From positions 98,199,354 to 98,263,353 of the forward strand of contig OY821521.1 of assembly GCA_963682025.1 (NCBI GenBank): a stretch of 64,000 nt of DNA. The letters are read 5' to 3'. The stretch comes from Cordilura impudica (Eukaryota > Arthropoda > Insecta > Diptera > Scathophagidae). Positions within the stretch are counted from its first letter, which is position 1; every line of letters begins with the position of its first letter. Below, piece after piece: positions 1-50,837 of the stretch. The position numbers were made by a program, and so were the translations under genes. The notes under the pieces are model-generated. The model saw nothing but the letters and a program-made list of their open reading frames with translations. It was not told where the DNA came from and did no database searches.

Positions 1-1130
1 TTGACCTAACCCAATATAAAAAATAACATCTGATATACAATATTTTATATCTGCGGCTAGAATTTAATATCAATGCCATTCAATGGTTAATGCTTATTTG
101 CTGTATCCAATTATGGTCTCACAGAAGTTGGATCCAAGACCCTTTCCCGAAACTCATGGTGCTTACTTGTTGTTTATTGTGTCCTAGACAATTAAATCAT
201 CTTTTTGTTTGGATTTAATAAACCCTAGTTTTTTATGAAGACTTTAAAATCTAAAAGAAATTTTAATTAAAAATTAATTTCATGATCTTGAAAATTAAAA
301 TGTAAAACAGAATTTTAATAAGCTTTTTCTACATCTCTTGAATGCGTTTTATATAATATATATATCCAAGTATTATAAATTGTTTATTTAAATACTCAAT
401 CACTAAGTTCTGTATTATTAATTTATAGTTATTTTCCATAGATATCGGTTCTTGAAATTAATTTTGTAAGGGTCAACGTGCATTGAATGGAATGTAATAT
501 AGAGATATAGAATTTTATTACTTGTTTAACTGAAGTTGAGGGAAATCGTGCAAGAGTGTATAAAAAGAAAAAAAAACTTACAAGGGACATTCAAATATTT
601 ATTGCTGTAAGGACAAAATGTAATAGGGATAAACTGCAAACAACAACTGTATGGGGTTAAGTAACATAAACAAGATTTGATCAAAACAATAATTAAACAA
701 AACTTACACAGAATTGTATTGAGTGTAATATGATTATTGGCATTGGTATAAACAATTTTTTTTTACGAAATGAGTTGTGTTGGTTAAACATTAACATTAT
801 AATTAACGATTATTTTTTACTACTACTAATGAATACCCTCACAATTCATAATAAGAGTAGGATCCTTTTTAGGTGAATAAGCTTTAGCCTTTTCCGTTTC
901 GGCCACTTGTATGGATCTATTTTTATTTATATTTATATTAAATTAATTTTTAAAAGAATACTAGCTGAATATAAAAATATGAGAAGCGAATTTCACTTCC
1001 AGATGAAGTATTGGATCTCAGTAATTGTCTAATAGGATCTATGAATTTGGATTGAAAATAAATTAATTTATAAACAAAATTGAGATCCAAATTTTGCTTG
1101 GAAATGAAAATTCGTAGTATAATTCCGAAG
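1..1130. other. zip intron (3'-most visible), non-coding
   Basis: AT-rich intron downstream of the last visible rod exon. I see no exon here. Positions 25-190 look like a very degenerate reversed family A repeat end (ATATCTGCGGC, TGCTTATTTGCTG, CCAATTATGG), closest to the copy ending at 35,948. The rest is unremarkable. Confidence 0.5.
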
Positions 1131-1135
1131 CTTAC

Positions 1136-39534
<38,399 letters not shown>

Positions 39535-40400
39535 CTAAAAGAAGAGAAAGAAACACAACCAACAAAAAATTAATTATATGAAAATTAATGCAAAATTTTT
39601 TATAAAATGTTGAATGAAGTGTATGCTCCAATGACTTTAATGCGACAACAGTCAGAAGTAGGGGTTTATTGACCTTTAAATCTTTATACACCCCACAAGC
39701 CGGTAACATTGCAGTCGACAATAGTTTTTTTTTAATTCAATCTTATTTCAAAGATTCTAGAAAAGGTTAATTTACATCCGACTTGACCACAGTTTCGAAA
39801 TTATTTAACTTCCGTTACTTTGAAATGGCTTACTCATTCCTCAATTCGAAAAATGCTATTTTGGCATTGGGTCATTTTTATAACCTACACATAGGAAAAA
39901 AATTGGTAGCAATACCGTTACCACTAGAATAGTTTAATCAGGTAATAATAATTTTTATAGTAATTTATAAATGTTTTAGAATGCAATAAGTTTTCATTAT
40001 TATCTATCATATAGACATAATTCTCCAAAAATTAATGTACTATCTTCAATAGAAAAATTAGTTCAATTTACCAATCAATGTTGTTTTGCAAATTATTCAA
40101 ATTATTAGACTAAATCAATTGACGGAACTAAATTAAACCTATTATAATATTACTCGTTGTTAAATATTAGTGATTACATCAAATTCTATTAACACAATCG
40201 ATTTTAAACCGAAAATAAGTTACAGATATTGTAATAGAATTCGATTATAATAAAAGAAAACCAATCATATAACCGAATTTGTACTTTTAATCAAAATTTC
40301 TTTTGCCCGAATTAAATTCTGTTGTAAGTACCGAAAACGAAAATGAAATTAGAAGCCGAACCGGATAATTAAATTTATTTGTCATTTGTTAAAAATGAAA
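39535..40400. other. zip intron upstream of motor exon; dispersed repeat half
   Basis: About 40,010-40,290 shares words in order with the reverse complement of 53,990-54,275 (AATATCTGTAA..., TTTTCGGTTTAAAAT, ATAACCGAATT). It is thus a copy of an unclassified dispersed repeat. The remainder is AT-rich. Confidence 0.4.
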
Positions 40401-40404
40401 TATA

Positions 40405-40905
40405 ATTAAGTAACAGTAATAAATTCGGATGTGCCGAATCTTTGATACCATCTACTCGTGTTCTAAACACATTATAACCAATGTTGTTAACACTAAGAGA
40501 CAAAAAAAGGCTAAAATTCACATTATCAAGGCTAGACTTTTTACAATGTTTAAAATTAATAAGATAATTAAAAAAAATTTAGTATTTTCGTGCTTTTTAT
40601 TTGAAAACAATTATTAAATGCAATCAGTATAAATGTAAACACATATAATCACATTTTTGTTTGTTAGTTTATTTACCATACATACACATTTTTTTTGGTT
40701 GTTTTTGTTTCCATGTTTCCATGTGTAGGCATCGCTATAAACATTTACGTATAAACATTTTTCACCATTTTTAGTTTTTTATATGAAATTTTTTCGGAGC
40801 ATCTTTACATTTTCGTACGTCATTCCTCGGCTATTGGGGCTTGAGGCTCTAAACCCAATAGCAAACTGCTGCAGAATACACAATTTTCATACAACAATAC
40901 TACAA
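40405..40905 (+). repeat. family B repeat, left portion
   Basis: Starts AAGTAACAGTAATAAATTCGG with the hairpin TTCGGATGTGCCGAA. It continues through TTTTTCGGAGCATCTTTACA, TCGTACGTCATTCCTC and ends near AAACTGCTGCAGAATACA. The right third with the GGGTATA hairpin is missing. Confidence 0.78.
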
Positions 40906-41448
40906 CGGCTCTTAAAAAAGAAAAGCTCCAATTCTAATACGACGAATCGCTAGCAACCACCGCTCAATTTCAACAGTAACAGAGAAATGTAAATATAAAT
41001 TCATATGCATCACAGAATCATGTATCATAATTAGTAGAAACTCCTCAACATATCAAATCCATTTTCACGTGGCCGTAAATAACTTGGATTCCCGAAAACT
41101 TATATAAGTATCTATTGTTCGACGGTGACACCCGTGACTTTAACTAAACATTTTATATTTATTGATGACTTCTTGCAACGGCGTAATACATTTCATTTCA
41201 TAATACCATCAATTCGTTAATTTTCACCATTTATGAAGTGATCACCGCGGAAATGTTAATCAAGTTACAATATGGTTCGCATTGGCTAACGAATTGAACG
41301 TTCACCAATTAAAATATCTATACCCAAAAAGGAGCAAAGTAGACTCTAATTATCACCAACTGATGTATCAATAGTTATCCGTCAAGAATGTATTTAAAAT
41401 ATGTTTGTATTTTATTTTTAATTTATAAATATAAAATAAATATTTTAT
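40906..41448. other. zip intron, no gene recognised
   Basis: No recognised element. Confidence 0.5.
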
Positions 41449-41449
41449 A

Positions 41450-41824
41450 TCTATAATATTAATAGGCTAGGCGATTTCTTGGACCGATGTTTTGTTCTAC
41501 CGTTTTATCCCGATTTTGACCAAACGTATATTATTGGAAAGGTATTTCTTTTTAGCCGTTTTGCAGATTCACAGATTTTAAAATTTTTCCTTTATTTTGA
41601 GTAAATTGCATTTAAAGTTGCTACTAACACATACATAAAAGTATGCAATGCTATGTGTGTGTTTATTAAATTTGTTAATGTGTTTGTAATAAAAATGAAT
41701 TTGTTTTTTGTGTTGATTTGCGAATTGGCTATAATTGATTAGCATACCTTTAGGGTCTTTATTTAATGAAAAATTAAAATTTCCTAGAATTTGCTCTCGA
41801 ATTTCGAGGGCTGGAGTCTGCTAG
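41450..41824 (+). mobile_element. non-autonomous Helitron (family C)
   Basis: Starts TCTATAATATTAATAGGC after an A. It ends with the hairpin CTCGAATTTCGAG, ten bases, then CTAG followed by T. These are canonical Helitron termini (5'-TC, 3' hairpin then CTRR, insertion between A and T). 375 bp, non-coding. Confidence 0.82.
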
Positions 41825-41897
41825 TATAAAATTATTAACAGTGTGGTTACAATTACTGCTGTTATGCATTAGGCTACCGCAATAAATGGTTGCATCT

Positions 41898-42022
41898 ACG
41901 TTCGATTATTTCGAAAATATTATTTAGTAGTCACAACAGAATAATGTGATAGTACAACGGTCTATAAAAATGCTATTGACAACAAATTCGGTTGTCGCAA
42001 CGAATCCGTTTTCGGTGTGCAT
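41898..42022 (-). repeat. fragment of a short dispersed repeat shared with 51.2 kb
   Basis: The reverse complement contains GGATTCGTTGCGACAACCGA, GTACTATCACATTATTCTGT and AATATTTTCGAAATAA in the same order as 51,190-51,302. The outer end GCACACCGAAAAC resembles the end of the MITE at 50.6 kb. Confidence 0.6.
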
Positions 42023-43760
42023 ATCGCTTTGAACGCAAACTACAGATCGCAAATGGAAAATATATTTTAATAAAATTTTGTATAATCTGAAAAGTTAAAA
42101 ATTGGTAGTAGTGAAAATCGGTGCATATTCTAACCTATTTTAAATATTAATAAAGCATAAAACAAATATATTTATTTTATCTGGGAATGAGAGTCGTAAT
42201 TTTAACAAATGAGATAAACAGAGTTGTATTTTGCATTTTCAGATGATTGAGAAAATCTTGAAGTTTTGATCAAAGAACAATATAAAATAACAGTTGTCAA
42301 ATTGTTGCATGGAATAAATAAATTAAAAGATAGACAAAATATACTCGATTATTCGATAGACAGACATAAAAGCATAAGCAAATACATAACTATGTGTTTG
42401 GTTTATTCGAATAAATTCATATTTGTTACCATAAATCGATAAAATTTAAAATCTCTTATTTGAATTATTCGCTCAGTCAATCACATTATATTAATTTATT
42501 CCACTGTTTCTAATCAAAATGTTTGGAAATATCCGGTATGGTGATTTTTGACAATTTTATAACTAACAAAAAAAAAAAAACATTAAAATAGAAAATCGAT
42601 AACTCCTAAAACGAAACAAGTTTTATATATCGAAAAACCTAAATATAAAAAGAAATCTATCAAGCATAATATGCTATTATTATGTTTCAAATGTCTGAAG
42701 GTTTAAATTAAGTAATATATTGATTCTCGATTTCCACAGTAAGACAAAAACTTACGAATAGTTTTTATAAAATGACAAGTAAAATTATTGGTCTAAAATT
42801 AAAAGCAAATATTTATATTCTGCTTTAATCGTTGCACAAGAAGTAATATGAACTTGTATAAGTTGTTTTGTGTGTTAAGCTTAAGATTTCATTGATACAA
42901 GTATTTATAAACAAAATCAAATATATGGCAATTTTGTTTTCTTCGTTTAACTGCATTTTCTCTACATTCATATCATCACTCATACTCGTTTAACATATTT
43001 ATAATGCCTTTTATCGGGCTAGCTTTGTTTTAGTGTATTTTGTTTATACATTAAATGCTCAACTTAAATAGAGCGTGCTACCAAACATGGTTTGAAAATA
43101 TAATACAACAAATAAAACAAAATATAATATTTAAATATGTATGTATATCAAGCATATGTTTAAAATATGTTACCAAAGAAGCTGACTAAGTAGAAAAGCT
43201 AATGTTTAAAATTATTAATCAATTGGTATGATTCATAAATTTTTACAAGTATGTAGTTTTCAAAATTTAATATAATGTCAAGAAATTCACAATTGACCAT
43301 AATGCAAATGCCATAATGCATAATCATCAACAAAGCCATGCAAATATTTTATGGTTAATAGTGACAAATTATAAAAAAAAAAAACACTCATTGTACAGTA
43401 AACGTGATAATAAAATGGTTACACGGAGTACGAAATTGTGAATACCATATATATCACGTAATATAAATTACAATTGTATTGAAGTAAATCATGATTTCTA
43501 GTTTTCAATAAATAAGTCATACAATACCAAATTGAACTGAAGAACATTAACTGTGATGCCACCAATTACATACACTCTGCTACAATAAAAAAACCTTTTT
43601 AAATATACACATTTGCTAAGTGACCTAGCCGGTTTAGGAAAGTTTAAATTATCAAAAGAAAAATGTCTTCAAAGTATGCTATGATATGGAGCTACAATGC
43701 GATATAAACCGCTGCTTGTGTTGTCTTATGTGATCGCTCATTAATATAAAAATTATTAAA
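42023..43760. other. zip intron, no gene recognised
   Basis: Long AT-rich stretch with no element or reading frame that I can support. Confidence 0.5.
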
Positions 43761-43765
43761 ATAAA

Positions 43766-43891
43766 ATGGAAATTGATATAGAAAAATGTATAACAGAAGT
43801 GTTTACCCGTCCTGTGCGTTGGAACCAAACAATTAAAAGTTACCAAAATCGAATTGTTGTGAAAAAATGGGAAAATTTAACAAACAAATAA
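43766..43891 (+). pseudogene. 41-codon MADF-like reading frame (fragment)
   Basis: ATG at 43,766, TAA at 43,889-43,891. The peptide (IEKCITEVFTRPVRWNQTIK, then SYQNRIVVKKWENLTNK) has the order of the first half of a MADF domain: hydrophobic helix, RP.LW, Y.NR, W. MADF proteins are fly DNA-binding regulators, and related domains occur beside some transposases. It is antisense to zip, has no visible continuation and stops before the second half of the domain. Most likely a gene or transposon fragment. Confidence 0.4.
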
Positions 43892-43999
43892 AAAATTAAA
43901 AACACAACTTGCACAATGTAGCTCTCACTCTGGACATCTTGCAGCATTGCTATAGCATGAACTATTTATAGCTTCTATTATAGCTTCTTGTCAACACTA

Positions 44000-44616
44000 A
44001 GAAAAAAATGCTAGATTTTAAATTATAGAGTTTGTATAATGATGATTAAAGTTAATAAGATAGTTAACAAAAATATTCGGTATATTCGTGCTTATTTAAT
44101 TGGAGCAATTATTAAATGCAATGCGCATAAATATAAATAACATAACATACAATTACATTATTGTTAGTTTGCTTATTAGCACACATTTTTTTACTTGTTG
44201 TTCACATGACAAAAGTAAAAACCAAAAACAACAAGAAAACAAAAAAAAATGTGTATGCATCGCTGATACATATCTAAATACATGTTGTATATGCACACGT
44301 TCTGTTACGTATAAGCCTTTTTCTCTATTTTTAGTTTTTTATATGAAATTTTATCGGAGTATCTTTACATTATCGTACGTCATTCCTCACCTTTTTGGCT
44401 TAGAGGCTCCAAATTCAATACAAAACTGCTGCTTATGACAAACCAACTCAACCTAATGCGGACAGAAGAATGTTTTCAATAGACAAACTGGCAGACTGAC
44501 TTATAAGGATCAAGAATATATATAGTTTATGGGGTTCCGGAATTTATTTCCATGAGTTACAAACGGATTGACAAACTGATATATATCCTCCGCACAGTCA
44601 TGTAGAGGGTATAAAA
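44000..44616 (+). repeat. family B repeat, right two-thirds
   Basis: From TGTCAACACTAAG through ATGTGTATGCATCGCTGATA, TATCGTACGTCATTCCTCAC and AAGGATCAAGAATATATATA, to TTACAAACGGATTGACAAAC and GTAGAGGGTATAAAAAG. The terminal hairpin is degenerate. Confidence 0.8.
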
Positions 44617-45590
44617 AGTAAAAACTTCTGATATTCTTGATAAAATTTTGTAACAATTTGATAAGTTTTGTAACACATATAAAGTTAATAGTATGTCCTG
44701 TCGTGATTCGCTACGACTTACCCAAATTTATGGATATATCTAGAATAACCGTGTATGTCATAAAATCAAAATGTTCAGGGGAGCCAAAAAACGTTATGTT
44801 TGAAATTATGGGCTCGTTATAAATATTTTAGGGCTTTTTATTTAACAGTCCTGTAGGTATGGGCAATAAATACTTTATATAAAATTTTGAGTCAAAAATC
44901 TTCAGAGGAATGGATCCTGGAGAAGGATAAAAAAAAAACAATATGTAAATTGCACTTAAAGTGTGTGCAGATAAAATAACTTATGTCGACAAACGTCGTT
45001 TTCTTTGAAAAAGAAAACTACCAATGCTACCACCCATGTAGACATAAGTTGTTGCTTGAAAAACGGATTTTTTTGTTCGTCAACAAAAAGTTAACGGGAC
45101 TTAGGATGAGAATATAACAACGTATCAAGAATAATAGTGACAAAAAATAACAGAAAGCAACACAAAAGTTTTTACAAGTGGTTATACACTAAAAACTAAT
45201 AAAAATTATTTTTTTTTTTTTTTTCCATTAATAACAACGTATGTCGCTATGTGTTGTTTTCTGAGAAAATAATTTGTCAGCGATCAAACGTAGGTTGACA
45301 TACGTCGTTAGTGCTGCAAATTAATTTAATAAACATTTAAGTTACGTCGTTATTTAAAGAAAAAACTCAGAAATAGTCAATATTAAAAAAAAAAATTAAC
45401 ACATGTAAAGAGCGTTAAAAATTAATATAATTGGCACGTTAACTCAAAACTGACAAAAATGGACATACGCGGTTATTCCAGAAACCCACAGATATATGTT
45501 TCCCTCATCAAACTTTTCTATGTTCATTCCACGAATGAATAAATATATAAAAAATGTATTTTATTTTTTGAACACAATTTTTATTCCAAT
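44617..45590. other. zip intron with recurrent TATGTCG/CGACATA words
   Basis: No gene. Between 44,983 and 45,480 the words ACTTATGTCGAC, GACATAAGTTGTT, ACGTATGTCGC, GACATACGTCGTT and GACATACGCGG recur in both orientations. This may be a decayed repeat with inverted parts. Confidence 0.4.
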
Positions 45591-45594
45591 GCTC

Positions 45595-45810
45595 GCTGAT
45601 ACATAAAATTTTTTGTTTTTTTTTTTTTTAATTCGGTGCGAAAACAATCAAATTTTTCGGTTGCTACTCTTGACCAAGCTATATAAAGCTATCCATGAGA
45701 AAAACATGGAATTTCCTAGTTTAATACGGCGACACTTAATGATTGTCCTTGTGCTTTGTTGATTGTAATTGTGAAAGCATGTCGCACTGGACCATACGCT
45801 AAAAATGGTA
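45595..45810 (-). pseudogene. Helitron RepHel helicase C-terminal relic
   Basis: The minus strand reads PFLAYGPVRHAFTITINKAQ, GQSLSVAVLN, stop, EIPCFSHG, stop, LYIAWSRVA. It matches the last motifs of the PIF1-like helicase of Helitrons (..TINKAQGQSL..., PCFSHGQLYVA.SRV). Two in-frame stops (one probably CAG to TAG) and the loss of the rest make it dead. It may be a remnant of an autonomous relative of the family C elements nearby, which is inference. Confidence 0.78.
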
Positions 45811-45953
45811 ACAGGTCATAAACCTTGTATCTGTTTTAAAATTAATGCAATATGAGATTTCTTTTAAGGGATCAAAAGCCAGACACTGGTAATGAAACTC
45901 TTAGTTTAGTACATATTAATTAAGTTAAATCTTTATAGCAGACCTGTTTTATG

Positions 45954-47075
45954 TTAACGAGGGCGGATCAATAAGTCCGTGACTTTTATAATGAGTTTTT
46001 TTTTTGCAGATAAAAAAAAAAATAATTTTTCAACATAATCTCCTTTTAGCTCAATACACTTAGTCCAACGTTTCTCCAATTTTTGTATCCCTTCCAAAAA
46101 ATAGGATTTTCCGAGGTCCATAAAATAGGCACTTGTTTGATCAATAATTTCATCGTTGGAGCTAAATCTCTTTCCACCGAGCCATTGCTTTAGGTTTGGA
46201 AATAGGAAATAGTCACTGGGGGCTAAATCCGGAGAATATGGCGGATGAGGTACCAATTCGTAGCCCAATTCATGGAATTTTGCCATCGAGACTGCACACG
46301 TGTGCACCCGTGCATTATATTGATGAAAAAGAACTTTTTTTCTTGGCCATATGAGGTCGTTTATTTTTAAATCCTCGTTAAATCGGTCCAATAAGTTGGA
46401 ATAATATTCGCCGTTTATTGTTTTTCCCTTTTGAAGGTAATCGATGTGGATTATCCCGCGTGCATTCCAAAAAACTGTTGCCATCACCTTATTGGCCTTC
46501 TTCGGAGCCGGTTAACCCGGAGGAACCCATTGTTTAGACTGCTGCTTGGTCTCCGAAGTGTTGTAATGGATCCATGTTTCATCCACAGTTACAAAACGCC
46601 GCAAAAACTCATTCGAATTGCGGTTAAACAACTCCAAACAATCCATTGAAGTTGTCACACGATTACGTTTATGGTCGATTGAGATCAAACGCGGCACCCA
46701 TCTTGCAGACAGCTTTCTTAAACCCAACTGATAATTTAAAATCGAAACCACACTACCATATGAAATGCCTATGGCATCAACAATCTCACGCACTTTTACT
46801 CTTCGATCGGCCAACACCATATCGTGGATTTTTTTTTCGAAATTTTCGGGTGTATTGACCTCAATTGGCCGTCCAGAAAGTTCAGCGTCATTTGTATTTG
46901 TGCGACCGCAACGAAAGTCAGTAAACCACTTTTTTACCATTGAAATCGATGGATGCAGAATCGTCATAGTATTTATCAAGCTTTTTTTGGTTTGATTGAC
47001 GGTTTTTTTTTTTCGCAAAAAATAATGTTTAAAGAGCACTCGAAATTCACTTTTTTCCATTTTTAAAAAAACCAC
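45954..47075 (-). pseudogene. mariner transposase with one stop and a mutated catalytic Asp
   Basis: The reading frame is continuous from 47,075 (or the Met at 47,060) except for one TAA at 46,512-46,514, after KQWVPPG. Domains in order: helix-turn-helix (VKVREIVDAIGISYGSVVSI), first catalytic Asp in VTVDETWIHYNT, and third Asp in YSPDLAPSDYFLF. The second catalytic position, normally HQDNA, reads HQYNARVHTC, so Asp is replaced by Tyr. The spacing to the third Asp is 34, i.e. DD34D. Frame is otherwise preserved, so decay is recent. The C-terminus reads into the TIR. Confidence 0.88.
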
Positions 47076-47238
47076 GAGATTGTATGTTTTGAACAGCTGT
47101 TAAACGCAAAGTAAATGACGGAACTTGCTCAAAATTTTACAGTAGTCTATTAACAGGTGGTACTTCTTGGGAGCAGTGTTGCATTCCATATAACTACGAG
47201 GGAAGTTCGAAAAGTCACAGACTTATTGATCCGCCCTC
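45959..47238 (-). mobile_element. full-length mariner (DD34D) element, inactivated
   Basis: 1,280 bp with inverted ends GAGGGCGGATCAATAAGTCC (left) and GAGGGCGGATCAATAAGTCT (right, inverted), continuing GTGACTTTT for a 28-bp TIR. The TA duplication is not clean at the outer borders. It sits in or next to Helitron-derived sequence. Confidence 0.88.
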
Positions 47239-49710
47239 TTGACTTATCAACAAAATTTATAGCCTGTGTTACTTGCTATAGCCACACTGTGAAAATTTCA
47301 AGCAGATCGGTCCAAAGGTGTAACATGATATTATAAACTTCAAACACACAGACTTTCACTTTTATTTATTTGTTTGGAAATCTCAATTAATTCTCTTAAA
47401 TTAAAAATCGGTTAAGTTTTTAAGTGGGAGAAGTAAATCTTATACGATATTTAGACAATAACTTAAAAATTTTCCCTACAACCTCCACTAGGTCATGGGG
47501 CAACTAAAAATCACTGTTGCACTGTGTTATTATTTTACTTTATCTCAATATATGTTTTAGGCAATGTATGACACATTTGTGCCAATACGAAAATCTACTA
47601 AAATTTTGTATTACAAATATTTTTAGCAGTTAGCAAACAACCTTAACATTTTGACATAAAAATATCAATCAAAATTAGATTTATCGATAAAAGACATAAT
47701 TTAACATCTTTGCGGGCACAAAACATTGAATCAACTGTAATAATTCAACGAAATTCAAATTACATGAGTTAAAAAAAAATAATTTTAAGAAAATATTAAT
47801 ATTCAAGTACATACTTGACAAGAAGCGTGAATATTTTTAATCATATATGGTCAAAACCACCTAAAAATGTGTTAAATGAAAATTGCTTTAAAAATAACAT
47901 GACAATTCAATATAAACAGAAAAAAATATTTATAAATTTAAATAAATGCACAAAAGAAATGTGTAGAATACGCCGAGTAAAGGAAAAATGCAAAGTATAT
48001 TAAACTTAAAGCAAAGCACATGGTTTGCAATTAATGTTACACCGTAACGTAATTTATACGAGTAGTACGGCAAGTACAAAAAAAAAGAATTTTAAACTCA
48101 GCAATACCGAATTGCAAGTACCCTCCACTACCTTTTCGCCGTTATGTGTACAATCTAAAATTTATTTGGTTTGATAACATTTGTGCCGAACTATTGGAAC
48201 TTGTGCAGAAAAATTGACATTTGAGCAACAAATATCAACGGAAGCAAGATATTTTGGAAAGGGATTTGTTTCAATAGAGATAACAGCAATAAAAAAATTT
48301 AAGTTAGGAAAATTTTTATTATGTTTTTGATAATAATGTTGCAATTGTAACGGTAGATTTCAATTCAAAATAAGTTAAAAAATTATGCTCCGAAATCTAA
48401 TTCCGAATGTAATTATAACAAGGATTTGTCATTTTGCCAGCTGTTTTTAAAAGTTTAAAATAAGATTACTTTTCCGCTGGGGCTTAAATTCAAATTATTA
48501 TTGTTTAAAAACATATATTTTTAGTTGATAATAAATACAAATTATTTTGATTTTGAGTGCAGTCAATGATGAATACTGATGATGAAAAGTGTTGCAAAAG
48601 AATTGCTCAACATAACACATCAAAGTATCCTAACGTAGATAATATAACAACAACAAAACAGTGTAACGTTTTTCAATTAAGCATGCAAAAATCAAAACAA
48701 AAAAAAACAACAAACAAAATGAACACTAAATGGCAACAGATAGTCAGCCTAAATGACTGGCCGCTAGTCAGCCAGACAGGCTATTATGATGACAACGATC
48801 TGGTTTTCAGCGTTATTTGCCATTTATGTAGAACTAAGTCAATGCAACTTGAGGCAATTAAAGCGGTGGTTTTTATAATTTTGTTTTTTTATTATTATTA
48901 TTATTATTTTTCCAATTAATGCAGCAAGTGGGGCTTAATAAAAGGGAAATGACTAAAAAATAGATATAAACCTATATATTTGTAAATAGGGAGTGAGTAG
49001 AGTGTAGGAGAGAATATCAAACTTTACAGAAAAAGACAGTCAACTAATAATAATTAAGACCTCGCATCAGCAATATTTGGTAATAACTCTAGAATTGGCC
49101 TAATAGTCCTTATATGTAGTTATTGTTTGTTTTTATGAATTTTAGATTTTTTTTTTTTTTTTAGATATTTAGTGAATTTTGAGTACCAAATATGGTATCA
49201 AAATAGTTATCGTGTTGATTAACTAATTGAATATTTTTCGTAATTTTTATTTTGTTAAAAATAAATTATAATTTTAGATATGAAAACTTTTGAGTGCACA
49301 TACATAGACAATGATTCATTTTAAATAATATTCACAATGTTTAATAATTGTTGATATTATAAAAATGAATAATATATTTGTAAAATAATTCAAATTAAAA
49401 AAAAACACACAAAATTGATTATAATTTTTTGTTTAAAAATATAATTAATACAGCGCGACATAAGAAAATATCACGCATCATATATATCATCTTAGAATGT
49501 TGTGATGATGTAAATTATACTGTGGCACGAAACTAAAAGATTCTAAATGAAATTATATGATAGTATTTAATAATATTGGCATTATTTTGGTGGCAATATT
49601 ATTAAATAAAACTTTTAGAATATGCACTATATTTCAACCTTTCTATTGAATGTTTTGAAATGTCTATAAAAAAAGGTCTTTAATTGACATTTTCTGTGAG
49701 AGGTGTAATA
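47239..49710. other. zip intron, no gene recognised
   Basis: 47,255-47,345 (AGCCTGTGTTACTTGCTATA, CAAGCAGATCGGTCCAAAGG) looks like degraded protein-coding or Helitron-derived sequence continuing past the mariner, but it is too short to name. The 120-codon frame at 48,557-48,919 is low complexity and ends in a TTA microsatellite; I do not call it a gene. Confidence 0.45.
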
Positions 49711-49714
49711 TATA

Positions 49715-50085
49715 CTAACAGATTCCAGCACTCGAAATCGAGTGCAAATTCTAGGAAATTTTATTTTTTCATTTAATAAAGACCCTAAAGGTATGCTTCA
49801 CAACTCAACTCATTTTAAATGAAGAAAACAAACTCAACACTTTAACACAAACACATTAACAAATTTAATAGGCACACACATAGCATTGTATAATTTTATG
49901 TATGTGTTAGTAGCAACTTTAAACGATCATAACTCCAAAAAAATATTCCAGACGATGAAAATCTGTAAATTTGGGTAACAGCGAAAAAGAAATGCCTAAT
50001 AATAATTTTTTTTTGTCAAAATCGGGGTAAAACTGTGAAACTTACATCGGTCGCAAGAAATCGCATTGCCTATTAATATTATAGA
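49715..50085 (-). mobile_element. non-autonomous Helitron (family C)
   Basis: Reverse of the 41.4-kb copy: starts A|TCTATAATATTAATAGGC and ends with the hairpin CACTCGATTTCGAGTG, ten bases, TTAG|T. 371 bp. The 3' end has TTAG instead of CTAG. Confidence 0.8.
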
Positions 50086-50134
50086 TATTATATCTAAAAT
50101 TTTTCATATATCAAATTTTTTATAAAATTAATAG

Positions 50135-50430
50135 AAGAGGGTATATATTAGTTGTCAATCCGTTTGTAACTCATCGAAGTAAAATTCGGAGACCCCAAAT
50201 ATATATATGTATATATATATTCCTGATCCTTATGAAATGAAATTCTATCTGGTTTTGTCCATCTATCTGTCTCTCTGCCTGTATGTCTGTTGAAAATGTA
50301 AAGATATAGATATGAACGTACCAGCGATGCATACACATTTTTGTGTGCTTGTTGTTTTTGAACGTTCACATGTCACTTTTAGCTGTCTTATTCGTAGTTG
50401 CTTCAGTACTATACTGTACCAGGTACTGGG
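50135..50430 (-). repeat. family B repeat fragment
   Basis: GAGGGTATATATTAGTTGTC, AATCCGTTTGTAACTCATCG, GATCCTTATGAAATG, then GCGATGCATACACATTTTTG and a TTGAACGTTCACATGTCAC tail. The middle is shortened. Confidence 0.72.
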
Positions 50431-50610
50431 ACAAAAAATGTTTAAGTTATTGTCCAAAAACCCGTTTTTGGGTGACTTTCTCTACTTAACAATTTTTAAC
50501 TACTTTTCAACCGATTTTTAATTTTTAAATTTTTCGAGTTTAAAATAAGGATTCTAATTAAGTTATCCAAACATATGTGTTACTTTATATGTATAACAAA
50601 ACTATGTATA

Positions 50611-50837
50611 CACACAGAAAACAGGTTCGTTGTGGCTACCAAATATGTTGCCAACCGAATTGCGATGAAGTTTATAACCGAATTTTGACTTGCTTGCAAT
50701 TATAATTCTATTGTCTCAACAGAAAATATTTTATCATAATAGAAAATTAGTTGTTGCTTTAAAATTTCTGTTGATACAAACTAAAATTCAGTTGTAAGTT
50801 TTAGAACAATTCGGTTGGTGAATAATTTTTCTGTGTG
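50611..50837. mobile_element. 227-bp MITE, TA target site
   Basis: Inverted ends CACACAGAAAA, flanked by TA on each side. The interior carries GTTCGTTGTGGC and AACCGAATT in both orientations (GAACAATTCGGTTGG). Non-coding. Confidence 0.6.

Noticed and set aside
1..1130. Possible last zip exon (RTGG... tail)
   Set aside because: Searched on the minus strand; no matching frame or acceptor found. The exon must lie outside the window.
44100..44438. 112-codon frame
   Set aside because: Lies wholly inside a family B repeat and is not open in other copies.
48557..48919. 120-codon plus-strand frame
   Set aside because: Low complexity, ends in a TTA microsatellite, no motif recognised.
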